From Fibrobacter sp. (GTDB lineage Bacteria; Fibrobacterota; Fibrobacteria; Fibrobacterales; Fibrobacteraceae), in NCBI RefSeq assembly GCF_017551775.1, contig NZ_JAFZKX010000028.1, positions 1 through 46,776 on the forward strand: a DNA stretch of 46,776 nt, given 5' to 3'. The first letter of the stretch is position 1. Each line of letters opens with the position of its first letter. Positions 8,301 through 15,542 of the stretch are shown one piece after another. The translations under genes and the position numbers were made by a program. The notes beneath the pieces are model-generated. The model was given only the letters and a program-made list of their open reading frames with translations. It was not told the DNA's origin and did no database searches.

Positions 8301-9250
8301 TTTTTTAATAAATCATTATCGACAATTTTAAATACTGGCGACAAATCCTTTTTCTTTGTTAGGCCTATGAAAAAGGCTGGGTGGTTCTGAATATCTTCGT
8401 TGTTGTATTTTACCTTCGTGCAGATTTTTTGCCAAACGTAGATTCCAGGTAAGGCTTTCCCCTTGTGACGGACTTCGCCGAAGTGTATCGTAGATTTGAG
8501 AAGCCTATCGCCTTCGGTAAGGGCTTCTGCCGCAGGCTCTTCGTAGAAGAAGGGAATGTCTTTGGGGTAGGTGAAGGGGACGACTTTGGGCGTACTATTG
8601 CAGAAAACGAAAAGGTAGGCTTCTTTTCTCCCGTCGAAAATTGCAGGCGGGATCTTGAATTCGTAGGTTTTGTCTTCTGCGTATTCCTTGATGCGAATTA
8701 CGGATTGCAAAAAGATGGTGTTCGAACCAATGAACGGGTCGGCGCAATCCTTGATTCTTTTGCTTATTTTCGTGTCTGCAAGTTGGTTGTCGGCGTCCCC
8801 TTCGGTGATGCCATTTTCCATCAGTTGCTTTTTGATGGATTCCCTGAGGTTGGAGGAATCGACTTCTGGCGTGATATCTTTTGTGGAAAGCCCGATGAGG
8901 ACGCTTTCCGAGAATTTTGAATCTGCTGCAATACTGCTTTTTAAGCCGGAGACGACAACCTTGTGGATGTCCGGTGTTATTTTATAGGAAAAGATGGCGT
9001 AGGCCTTTATTTCTGAGGGCTCGATAATCCCGATGCTCGACATTTTAACGAAGCTCCTGAAGGTCGAGTACTTGAGAGGTTCTCCCTGTACAGACGGAAT
9101 ATCGTCGAAATGGACAATCTTCGGGACCTTTTTGGTCAAGCTGGTGATGGTTTCTTCTTTGACCTTTTTGGTGTCTTTTTTAGCTATTATTTTTGCTTTC
9201 TTGGCGGCTATCTTCTTGATTGTTTTTGCTGATATTTTTTTGGAACTCAT
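5339..9250 (-). CDS. Giant orphan protein, 1303 residues, Lys-rich N-terminus
   Basis: I cannot assign a family. The start is preceded by AAAGGA at good spacing. The first 41 residues carry 15 lysines in an Ala/Lys/Ile pattern with no signal peptide or membrane segment. Residues about 420-960 are rich in aromatics and Cys, with predicted alternating helix and strand (IDIDYAYSDLE, NIWDCVMMEF, KMIAYFHFDD). This would suit a glycosidase-like barrel but is not proof of one. Residues about 990-1303 look like repeated beta-sandwich domains. Codon use and base composition are more A/T-rich than the flanking genes, and the upstream DNA is very A/T-rich, consistent with acquired DNA. The gene stands alone on its strand between convergent and divergent neighbours. 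Confidence 0.8.
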   Translation of the reverse strand: MSSKKISAKTIKKIAAKKAKIIAKKDTKKVKEETITSLTKKVPKIVHFDDIPSVQGEPLKYSTFRSFVKMSSIGIIEPSEIKAYAIFSYKITPDIHKVVVSGLKSSIAADSKFSESVLIGLSTKDITPEVDSSNLRESIKKQLMENGITEGDADNQLADTKISKRIKDCADPFIGSNTIFLQSVIRIKEYAEDKTYEFKIPPAIFDGRKEAYLFVFCNSTPKVVPFTYPKDIPFFYEEPAAEALTEGDRLLKSTIHFGEVRHKGKALPGIYVWQKICTKVKYNNEDIQNHPAFFIGLTKKKDLSPVFKIVDNDLLKKAPKKTISNTVIHAVFQKLLKKYKITLFTCDIKVPVYPKDTNQFNSFVWKSNVLVTDELIEKDTSHPKKHNNYRSLFDNCSFEEAYNSPAAFSTTTATYAAKQFARRLLAQPKGKRSISIDGFLWQLMGGAILDAQEGTFIHKTIDNFNEDRTVYGDQKELLSKRDLRLTRDYIFSMVYSGHAQDTAQDTFSGEGYLFFDSPIHYNHPKVIPGREIDPEFLEALKKNGNDLAEYLITCRERVKRAKKYFSEWLNIGDPDDPTDLRPSSGCHAAQDVLHDIFKKIHSFGIDIDYAYSDLERIYNTAWFTKTHGRIEHCYSGKTDDSDCFNISLYQTNGKLDFTKMWNAISDTERFQKEILPKLESRGFHSYRSYQASGEIFLSEVNKAKWDKTPSQKPSFGYWNFKDFATRREINIWDCVMMEFTANLQQKYIMNDLCKLFPNAKYSTYAHYTTKGYSHYGMYGLFYEPCLGGSITLPQKMSSNTSIYGGYPSEGHCKFNLDDYRCYVNDYSAFALFRYEINHMRAVKNDAQNGFMPFYSCKYYRDYHGAKNNYDQSTYYKDILFHTWLCQPDKMIAYFHFDDTVAAGFQKQNLTKKDYFTKCYEDTQAILDELNAIVKNPIVKTLPTPIVNENAPYVLTGIETTKERIWRLTLDSTKKQTLPKSKLELRLTIGNKVISFTNPKLCIKDKNGYWIITAKNQMPVIKSLELLPSYYTEKPFDSEPKLFSGRTFKHAQGVTVFGENAPDQIWEAKIKFEKDPKDGTIFKIPLSKLTGIKAGVWYTFTANVSMPKPASIYGNLVNRSDKRTEITLTYTGNGVTNTFNYSLSTDNKYAPITDIELATNTSGNVECEYFKINIAGMNIRADIFRVSDGVNITRVNRSISEFKDYNLTNARCTDPLEVKVSWLNAENSTETYTVWVKSIKNMIGNFGSESKLATLKVGPNSQGYEVFPLQLKNKGIKSIDIIIKDSKGNIVFNMTSVVKPLIRL

Positions 9251-9467
9251 GATTTTTCCTTTGTTTTAAGAATACTTTGTTTAATATATAGCATTGAAAT
9301 AACAAAAATTTATCTTGTGTGCATAATTTTATTTACATTCTGTAATACAAACAAAATACTTTGTATTTTATTGGGTAAAATCAATAACCTCTCTGGCCTC
9401 ACGGCCGGGGTATTTTTTTGATGCAAAAAAAGGTATTTTAGGGAAAATCCCGTTTGGATGAGCCAAG
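9251..9467. other. A/T-rich divergent intergenic region
   Basis: This holds the promoters of the orphan gene (TATATT at about 9280 on the minus strand) and of the downstream plus-strand gene. A small GGCC-tcac-GGCC hairpin followed by a T-run (about 9396-9419, plus orientation) looks like a terminator or leader hairpin. No plus-strand gene upstream would need it, so its role is unclear. Confidence 0.4.
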
Positions 9468-10898
9468 ATGAAAAAAATCTTTAAAATTCTGCTGATTGTA
9501 TCTGCTCCTCTTCTGCTTGTTGCTGCGTTTTGCGGCTATCATATTTATCGTGCGCTATCCTTGGACCCGGGCTTTTTCTTGTCGGGTGATGGATCCGGTG
9601 GCCCGGAGAGTGCGCTGAATATGTTGCAATTTTCGAAGACCTTGCCGAAGGGGATTGTTTGCGGAGAATTGCCGGATCAGTTGAAGGAGGATAATCTCGA
9701 CCCGAAAGAGTTTATGGAAATTGGCTCTGCGGTTGATTTCTTGTTCAGAATGCACGGTAAATCCGGAAAAATTACGGGGTATAGGTTTACGCAACGGTAC
9801 GAAAAGGATTCTCTGGAGGGGGAACTCCGTTCAAAGTGGGGCGAGGGAACTGTAATTACCCGGTATTCAAAACGGTATTTAAAAGATGATAGTTGCTTTC
9901 GGGTTTCAAAAACGATTAAGGCAGAATCTGCGGATTCTGTTGTTGTGTTGGAAACTAGCTTTTCCGGTGATTCTAGTTTGTATGTGGGACGGCACAAGAA
10001 TGGAATTTTGACGGAATGTGTTGCTTGCGAGTGGCGTGACGGACGCTGCAACAAGGTGATTAGCGAAAATAGAATGGAACTAGATTCGGTTTCAGGAAAA
10101 CTGCTCGGTTATACTTCTAGAACGCGAGAAACTTATGTTGAGGGCTCCCTGTATGTGGGCAACGAATTCCATGCGGATAAAATGATGTTTGACAGTTTGC
10201 AGCGCGTAGTCCAGTATGAATTTAATGGTCAAGTCTTTCGCTATGAATATTCCTCGGACGATACGGCGAACTACAATGTGAACATATTTAGTGAATCGGG
10301 ACGGAAGGTCGGCTTTTACAAGAGAAAGTTTAAACAAGATCGTGAAATACTCAATTACGGGACCGATCGTTATGAAAGGGAAATAACCCGTTATTATGAG
10401 AATGGGAAATTGATTAAGGAGACTTCGGAAAGGATCGATTTTTATGAGTCTGTGACTTTCCAGGCGAAGCTTTTTGATTTAGCTGGCAACGTGGTGCTGG
10501 ATTCTTTATTCTATGAAGAAACCTTTTTCCCTGGAATGCGTTTTTCCCCCAATTCATTTATCATAAGGCATAATTATGATGAAAACGGAAAACTCAAATC
10601 TTATGAACAATTCCAGGAGTCTTATAGGAGAACGTTCCCGTTCTTTTTTGTTCCTGTCAATTTGGAATCAAGAGTTGAAGTCGGAAAACTCAAATTTGAT
10701 TACGATGATACAGGACGTTTAAAAACGATAACGGATGAAAGCGAAGATGAAAATCGGGCGTTGCGGTATTACTTCCCGTTTGCTATGCACCGAATTGTCT
10801 ATTCGAATGAGAAACTTGAAAATTTTCAAAAATGCATGGAACCATATAATCCTTATAAGCATTTGAAACCGAAACGGAGTACTCCGAAGCAAGAGTGA
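9468..10898 (+). CDS. Membrane-anchored hypothetical protein
   Basis: This 476-residue protein begins with a basic stretch and one hydrophobic segment (about residues 5-27, ILLIVSAPLLLVAAFCGYHIY). This is probably an N-terminal anchor with the rest in the periplasm. No lipobox is convincing. The remainder is Tyr-, Glu- and Lys-rich with repeated strand-turn units of the kind xYENGKLxxE and DDTGRLKxI. These recall MORN/YwqK or YD-type beta repeats, without clear family membership. Base composition is A/T-rich like the neighbouring orphan gene, so the two may belong to one acquired segment. No Shine-Dalgarno sequence is obvious. TATTTT about 30 nt upstream may be the -10. Confidence 0.75.
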   Translation: MKKIFKILLIVSAPLLLVAAFCGYHIYRALSLDPGFFLSGDGSGGPESALNMLQFSKTLPKGIVCGELPDQLKEDNLDPKEFMEIGSAVDFLFRMHGKSGKITGYRFTQRYEKDSLEGELRSKWGEGTVITRYSKRYLKDDSCFRVSKTIKAESADSVVVLETSFSGDSSLYVGRHKNGILTECVACEWRDGRCNKVISENRMELDSVSGKLLGYTSRTRETYVEGSLYVGNEFHADKMMFDSLQRVVQYEFNGQVFRYEYSSDDTANYNVNIFSESGRKVGFYKRKFKQDREILNYGTDRYEREITRYYENGKLIKETSERIDFYESVTFQAKLFDLAGNVVLDSLFYEETFFPGMRFSPNSFIIRHNYDENGKLKSYEQFQESYRRTFPFFFVPVNLESRVEVGKLKFDYDDTGRLKTITDESEDENRALRYYFPFAMHRIVYSNEKLENFQKCMEPYNPYKHLKPKRSTPKQE

Positions 10899-10916
10899 TA
10901 TTGCTCGCTTTTTTTC

Positions 10917-10922
10917 TAAATT
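10917..10922 (+). promoter_or_regulatory. -10-like box 7 nt before the ABC ATPase start
   Basis: TAAATTTG begins at 10917, and 7 nt separate the hexamer from the ATG. There is no Shine-Dalgarno sequence. It is part of the leaderless-promoter pattern seen across this window. No good -35 is visible. Confidence 0.45.
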
Positions 10923-10929
10923 TGGGCGC

Positions 10930-12351
10930 ATGGAATTCAAACGTTTTGAGGCCCTTATAGAGATGTTCCCGCAGGTGCAGATTTTTAGCACCGAGGGCGA
11001 GGACTTGGACCGGGTCATTACTCACTTTTTGAACCAGCGGAAGAATGTCTCCACCATGTCGGAGGCGATGCAGCGGAAGATCCAGCATGCGCTGGCTCCG
11101 TTCTTCCAGCAGCGCTTTATCAGCCTGCACGACGAGGAGGCGCCGCTGGTGCGTCACCTGCTTTCGAAAAAGAAGTTCTTCTTGCAGACGGACCGCTATA
11201 TCGACGACATGGCCTGGCCCGAAATCGACCCCGAGAAGTTGGGCGATGCGCTGAAGATTGCTGACCTTTCGGAAGAGATTCTGGACCGCAAACTTCTGAG
11301 CCTCTCGAACGGTGAACTGCGGCGCGTGCTCTTGGCCCGCATGTGGATGGAAAATCCTGAATGGGTCTATTTCAACGATTTGTTCGGAGGGCTCGATCCG
11401 GAGTACCGCCGGCACCTGGCCGCAAGCGTCGTGGAACTTTGCAAGCGCCCGGGCCTGAATGTGGCGGTGCGCCTTGCCCGCGAAGATGAACTGCTGCCCG
11501 AGATTCCTGCGTTCGTGTATGCGAACAAGACCTTCACGCAGTATGAAGGTTCGTTGCCGAACGAAGTCGCGAAACCGAAGTACACGAAGAAGGAACTGAA
11601 GGACTACGAAATCGTGGAACTTAAGGCGGTGAAAAGCGATGCCGCTGGCAAGGTTGCTGAGCCTGCCGAAACGAACGGCGCGGATTCCGAAATCCTTTTC
11701 GACCTGAAGAACGTGAACGTGCAGTTCGGCGATACGACCGTGCTCAAGAACCTGAACTGGACTGTGCGCAAAGGCGAACATTGGGCGGTGATGGGCGAGA
11801 ACGGAGCCGGCAAGAGTACGCTCCTCGGGATGCTCACCGCGGACCACCCGCAAATCTACAAGAACGATATTACTTTGTTAGGGATGCGCCCGGGCTGTGG
11901 CCTGAACATCTGGGAACACAAGGCGAAACTCGGATTCTTCTCGCCGGAGCTGGCGCTCCAGTACCGCGAAGACCTTAGTCTGCAGGAGGTCTTGTGCACG
12001 GGCTTTACCGCGAACCTCTGCAAGGCGGAGAATACCACCTGGGAAGAACGCGCGAAGGCGAAGGAATGGCTCGAATACCTTGGCTTTGAAGATGTGAATG
12101 CGCGCTTCCGCAATCTTTCACCCATCGACAAGCGCGTGGTGCTCATGGCGCGTGCCGCAATCCGGCCGCCCGAGGTGCTTTTGCTTGACGAACCCACGCA
12201 GGGGCTCAAGGGCGAATACCGCAAGAAGATTTTCGATTTGTTGCAGCTCCTGTCGAAGGAGACGACTATCATCTTGGTGAGCCATTACGAAGAGGAATGG
12301 CCGCCCTGCATGACGCACCTGTTGCGGATGCCCAAGTTCTCCGGAACTTAG
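10930..12351 (+). CDS. Tandem ABC ATPase, ModF/PhrA-like, with complementary degenerate halves
   Basis: This 473-residue soluble protein has two ABC halves and no membrane segment, like ModF-type (photorepair protein PhrA) ATPases. The N-half keeps an ABC signature (LSNGE, 125-129) and a Walker B-like segment but has no Walker A. No in-frame upstream start could restore one. The C-half has Walker A GENGAGKST (289-297), Walker B VLLLDE (416-421) and the H-loop VSHYEEEWP typical of ModF, but its signature is degraded to LSPID. The intact pieces of the two halves would build one composite ATP site. ModF homologues are thought to act in the cytosol. Their substrate is unsettled. Confidence 0.85.
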   Translation: MEFKRFEALIEMFPQVQIFSTEGEDLDRVITHFLNQRKNVSTMSEAMQRKIQHALAPFFQQRFISLHDEEAPLVRHLLSKKKFFLQTDRYIDDMAWPEIDPEKLGDALKIADLSEEILDRKLLSLSNGELRRVLLARMWMENPEWVYFNDLFGGLDPEYRRHLAASVVELCKRPGLNVAVRLAREDELLPEIPAFVYANKTFTQYEGSLPNEVAKPKYTKKELKDYEIVELKAVKSDAAGKVAEPAETNGADSEILFDLKNVNVQFGDTTVLKNLNWTVRKGEHWAVMGENGAGKSTLLGMLTADHPQIYKNDITLLGMRPGCGLNIWEHKAKLGFFSPELALQYREDLSLQEVLCTGFTANLCKAENTTWEERAKAKEWLEYLGFEDVNARFRNLSPIDKRVVLMARAAIRPPEVLLLDEPTQGLKGEYRKKIFDLLQLLSKETTIILVSHYEEEWPPCMTHLLRMPKFSGT

Positions 12352-12471
12352 TGCAAACGGTGGTTTGTTAAAAATTATATACGTACATTCCTGTAACGTT
12401 TGATGTATTTTTTATAACTCAACTTATGTTGGTTGTAAAAAAGAAAACAAACTATTTATCAGGAGTACGTA

Positions 12472-13050
12472 ATGACAAAGAAGGTTCTGCTTCTCTGTGG
12501 CGATTTTACCGAAGACTATGAGACCATGGTCCCATTCCAGTCCATGTCCATGCTGGGCTATCAGGTGGATGCGGTTTGCCCTGACAAGAAGGCTGGCGAA
12601 ACGGTAGCTACTGCAATTCACGATTTTTTGGGCGAACAGACTTACGCCGAATCCCGCGGGCACAACTTCGCGCTCACGGCTGATTTCGACGCGGTGAAGG
12701 TGAAGGATTACGAAGGCCTGTTCATTACCGGTGGTCGCGCTCCGGAATACATTCGCCTTAACGAACGCGTGCTCAAGATTGTGAAGGAATTCTTCAAGGC
12801 CAAGAAGCCCGTGGCCGCGATTTGCCATGGCCCGCAGGTGCTCGCCGCTGCTGGCGTGCTGAAGGGTTACAAGGCTACCGCTTACCCCGCCGTGGGTCCG
12901 GACATCACTCTTGCCGGTGGCAAGTACGTGGCCGTGAACGTGGACGAAGCTGTGGTGGACCGCAACCTGGTTACCGCTCCGGCATGGCCTGGCGATACGG
13001 CGATTGTCCGTGAATTCGTGAAGCTCATGGGTGCCAAGATCAAGATTTGA
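12472..13050 (+). CDS. DJ-1/PfpI family protein
   Basis: This 192-residue protein has the class I glutamine amidotransferase-like fold of the DJ-1/PfpI/YhbO family. The nucleophile elbow is AICHG, with Cys118, and the early acidic motif GDFTEDYE carries the partner Glu. Known members are reported as chaperones, deglycases or peptidases, so the exact reaction is uncertain. The start is fixed by AGGAG eight nt upstream of the ATG. The gene is monocistronic, followed by a terminator at 13099. Confidence 0.9.
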   Translation: MTKKVLLLCGDFTEDYETMVPFQSMSMLGYQVDAVCPDKKAGETVATAIHDFLGEQTYAESRGHNFALTADFDAVKVKDYEGLFITGGRAPEYIRLNERVLKIVKEFFKAKKPVAAICHGPQVLAAAGVLKGYKATAYPAVGPDITLAGGKYVAVNVDEAVVDRNLVTAPAWPGDTAIVREFVKLMGAKIKI

Positions 13051-13098
13051 TTTTTGCGCTCTGCTGAGAATTGTTTTTTCAAAAAATTCTCTTTCTAT

Positions 13099-13131
13099 AA
13101 AAGACATGTACTGTCGGTATGTGTCTTTTTT
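13099..13131 (+). terminator. Rho-independent terminator of the DJ-1 family gene
   Basis: AAAAGACA pairs with TGTCTTTT (13122-13129). The stem extends inward with wobble pairs, and a T-run follows. Confidence 0.75.
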
Positions 13132-13181
13132 TGTTTTGTGAAAAAGTCTAAATTTCGTTTGAAAAAAAGATTGGGTCCAAG

Positions 13182-13216
13182 CGACCAGTAACCATCGACC
13201 AGCAACCAGCGACCAT
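13182..13216 (+). repeat. Heptanucleotide repeat array upstream of mrp
   Basis: Five consecutive 7-base units (CGACCAG, TAACCAT, CGACCAG, CAACCAG, CGACCAT) end one base before the mrp start codon. The consensus CRACCAG is related to the AACTAGT-type units at 17284-17445 and 36157-36256. Confidence 0.75.
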
Positions 13217-13217
13217 T

Positions 13218-14342
13218 ATGCAACTGACTGAACAGAACATTTTGAGTGTCTTGCGTGCGGTGCAGGATCCGGACCTGCACAAGAACATCGTGGAACTGAA
13301 CTTTGTCCAGAACTTGAAGATTGACGGAGACAAGGTGAGTTTCGACTTGCGCCTTACGACGCCCGCGTGTCCCATCCGCGACAGGTTCAAGGACCAGTGC
13401 ATCGCCATCGTCAAGAGTCTCGGCGCGAGCGAAGTGGAGGTGACTTTTACTGCGCAGGGTCGCGTAGAAGGCTCCAATACGGCGGCGCAGGCTCCGAAAG
13501 TTTCGTACATAAACGAGGTCTCGCATGTGGTGGCCGTTGCCAGTGGCAAGGGCGGCGTGGGCAAGTCTACGGTGACGGCGAACCTCGCCATGGCGCTCAG
13601 CCTCTCGGGTGCCCGCGTCGGCATTCTCGACGCCGACATCTACGGCCCGAGCATGGGGCTCATGTTCGGTATCGACAAGGCGCCGGAAGTTTTTGACGAC
13701 AATACGATTGCGCCTGTCGAGGCGAAGGGCGGCATCAGCATCGTGAGCATGTGCATGTTCGCCGCCTCCGACAAGGCGACCATCTGGCGTGGCCCGATGG
13801 TTTCGCAGATGATTCAGCACTTCATCCATCATGTGCGGTGGGGCAAGCTCGACTACCTGTTGGTGGACTTCCCTCCGGGAACGGGCGACATCCAGCTTAC
13901 GCTCACGCAGAACTGCCCGATGGCCGGAGCCGTCGTGGTGACGACCCCGCAGGAAGTGGCTCTCGCCGACTGCCGCAAGGGGCTTGCCATGTTCGATTCC
14001 GTGGGAGTACCTGTGGTGGGCGTCGTCGAGAACATGAGCTACTTCATTTGCGACGAGTGCGGCAAGCACCACAACATATTCCGCGAAGGCGGCGGCGAGC
14101 GCATCGCGAAGAGCTGGGGCGTGCCGCTTATCGCGAAGGTGCCGCTTGAACCCGCGGTGGCGGGCTGCGGTGACGAAGGTACGCCTGCGGTGTTACGTTA
14201 CCCGAACTCCGAGTCGGCGAAGGCCTTTATGCAGGCCGCCGATGCAACGGTCCGCACGCTCTCGATGTTTGCGTCTGAGGCCGATGGCGTGCTCAAGAAT
14301 TTCAACTTCGAGTTCGAACAACTTCCGGTGGAGGACGCATGA
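13218..14342 (+). CDS. apbC: Mrp/NBP35-type Fe-S cluster carrier ATPase
   Basis: This 374-residue protein has an N-terminal MIP18 (DUF59) domain (about 1-90) and a deviant P-loop ATPase domain with GKGGVGKST at 110-118. The CDEC motif (278-281) matches the conserved CxxC that bridges a Fe-S cluster in the Mrp dimer. Family members load Fe-S clusters onto apoproteins in the cytosol. The gene overlaps the DUF971 gene by 4 bp (ATGA), showing translational coupling. The heptad repeat array ends directly before the ATG, and no Shine-Dalgarno sequence is visible. Confidence 0.92.
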   Translation: MQLTEQNILSVLRAVQDPDLHKNIVELNFVQNLKIDGDKVSFDLRLTTPACPIRDRFKDQCIAIVKSLGASEVEVTFTAQGRVEGSNTAAQAPKVSYINEVSHVVAVASGKGGVGKSTVTANLAMALSLSGARVGILDADIYGPSMGLMFGIDKAPEVFDDNTIAPVEAKGGISIVSMCMFAASDKATIWRGPMVSQMIQHFIHHVRWGKLDYLLVDFPPGTGDIQLTLTQNCPMAGAVVVTTPQEVALADCRKGLAMFDSVGVPVVGVVENMSYFICDECGKHHNIFREGGGERIAKSWGVPLIAKVPLEPAVAGCGDEGTPAVLRYPNSESAKAFMQAADATVRTLSMFASEADGVLKNFNFEFEQLPVEDA

Positions 14343-14635
14343 TTCAGCCGAAGAAAATATTTAGGACAAAGGACGGGCGCCTCGGGTTCGAGTGGAACGA
14401 CGGCACTCGCGGTGCATGCGCCATACGCGAACTGCGTCTCGCTTGCCCTTGCGCTTTGTGCGTTGATGAACATACGGGCGAGAAATTGTTGGACGAATCT
14501 ACCGTCGCAACTGACATAAAACTTACAAGAATACAATCCGTCGGTCGGTATGCCGCAGGGCTTACCTTCAGTGATGGTCACAACTCGGGAATTTACCCTT
14601 ACGACAAATTGAGAGAATTGACGGGAAAGGCGTAA
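14339..14635 (+). CDS. DUF971 domain protein
   Basis: This 98-residue protein consists of a DUF971 (GBBH-like N-terminal) domain, with FEWNDG, an Arg/Cys cluster (LACPCALC) and the closing SDGHNSGIYPYDKLREL typical of the family. DUF971 proteins often neighbour or are fused to Mrp-type ATPases, as here, which suggests a role in Fe-S cluster handling. That link rests on family context, not on a catalytic motif. Translation is coupled to mrp by the ATGA overlap. Confidence 0.9.
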   Translation: MIQPKKIFRTKDGRLGFEWNDGTRGACAIRELRLACPCALCVDEHTGEKLLDESTVATDIKLTRIQSVGRYAAGLTFSDGHNSGIYPYDKLRELTGKA

Positions 14636-14693
14636 AAAGCCATATTTGATTGACCGAAGTTTTTTACTAGGTGGATTGATAGGTGTAAAGGTT

Positions 14694-15542
14694 ATGAGTG
14701 ATTTTAACGAAGCGCTTTATTTTCGCGACCTGAATCGCTACCCGACGCTCTCCCCGCAAGAGGAGATGGCGCTCTTGACGATTATCCGGTCCGACGAGAG
14801 CGAAGAGATTCGCAAGTCAGCCCTCCAACGGCTCATTCGCGGCAACCTTCGCTTTGTCGTCAGCGTTGCTCGTAAGTACCAGGGGAGAGGGCTTGCGCTT
14901 CTTGACCTTATCAACGAGGGGAACCTGGGTCTTTTCAAGGCGGCCAAGCGCTTCGATATGGAAAAGGACGTCAAGTTCATCAGCTATGCCGTGTGGTGGA
15001 TTCGCCAGTCTATCCAGAAGGCGCTGTTTGAACAGGTTGGCGCGGTCCGCATTCCGCCTAACAAGCTTGCACTGGTGAACCGCTTCAAGCGGGCCCTGAT
15101 GCTCAACAACGGCGATTACGACAAGACCATCTCCATGGAAGAGTTCGCTCCGTTCGAACGCGACATCGTGGAAGTCATGGAAAAGATTGTCGATATTTCG
15201 CTCGATGCGCCTATCGGCGACGACGTCGGCAGTAGCGGTTCGGATTCCGTGAGCACCCTCATGGACGTACTCGGGTCCGACGGCAACCAGGACGACGATA
15301 TGGAGAAGGACGAACGCAAGAAGCTCATCCAGGAGACTCTTGCCTCGCTGCCTCGCCGCGAAGAAGAAATCCTCCGCATGTTCTACGGTCTCGATACCGT
15401 GGAAGATACGACGCTCAAGGACATCGGCGAAGACTTGCGCCTTTCCCGTGAACGCGTCCGCCAGATTAAGAACAAGACCTTGCGCCGTTTGCAGAAGAGC
15501 AAGGAACATAAAGAAAAACTCGCGGACTTCCTGGAGCTTTAA
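14694..15542 (+). CDS. rpoD: RNA polymerase sigma-70 factor, short RpoD/SigA type
   Basis: This 282-residue sigma factor has regions 1.2, 2, 3 and 4 but lacks the acidic region 1.1. Region 2 contains LRFVVSVARKYQGRGL, LIDLINEGNLGL-like and FISYAVWWIRQSIQKAL. Region 4 contains LPRREEEILRMFYGLD and LRLSRERVRQIKNKTLRRL. This size and sequence resemble primary sigma factors of Bacteroidota (about 290 residues) more than proteobacterial RpoD. The ATG at 14694 follows AAAGG, and an upstream in-frame TTG at 14646 is less likely. The stop overlaps the next start by one base. Whether it is the sole primary sigma or a paralogue cannot be settled here. Confidence 0.88.
   Translation: MSDFNEALYFRDLNRYPTLSPQEEMALLTIIRSDESEEIRKSALQRLIRGNLRFVVSVARKYQGRGLALLDLINEGNLGLFKAAKRFDMEKDVKFISYAVWWIRQSIQKALFEQVGAVRIPPNKLALVNRFKRALMLNNGDYDKTISMEEFAPFERDIVEVMEKIVDISLDAPIGDDVGSSGSDSVSTLMDVLGSDGNQDDDMEKDERKKLIQETLASLPRREEEILRMFYGLDTVEDTTLKDIGEDLRLSRERVRQIKNKTLRRLQKSKEHKEKLADFLEL

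Noticed and set aside
10888-10916. Possible terminator (AGCAA/TTGCT plus T-run)
   Set aside because: The stem is only 5 bp and overlaps the stop codon. The T-run is better explained as part of the next promoter region.
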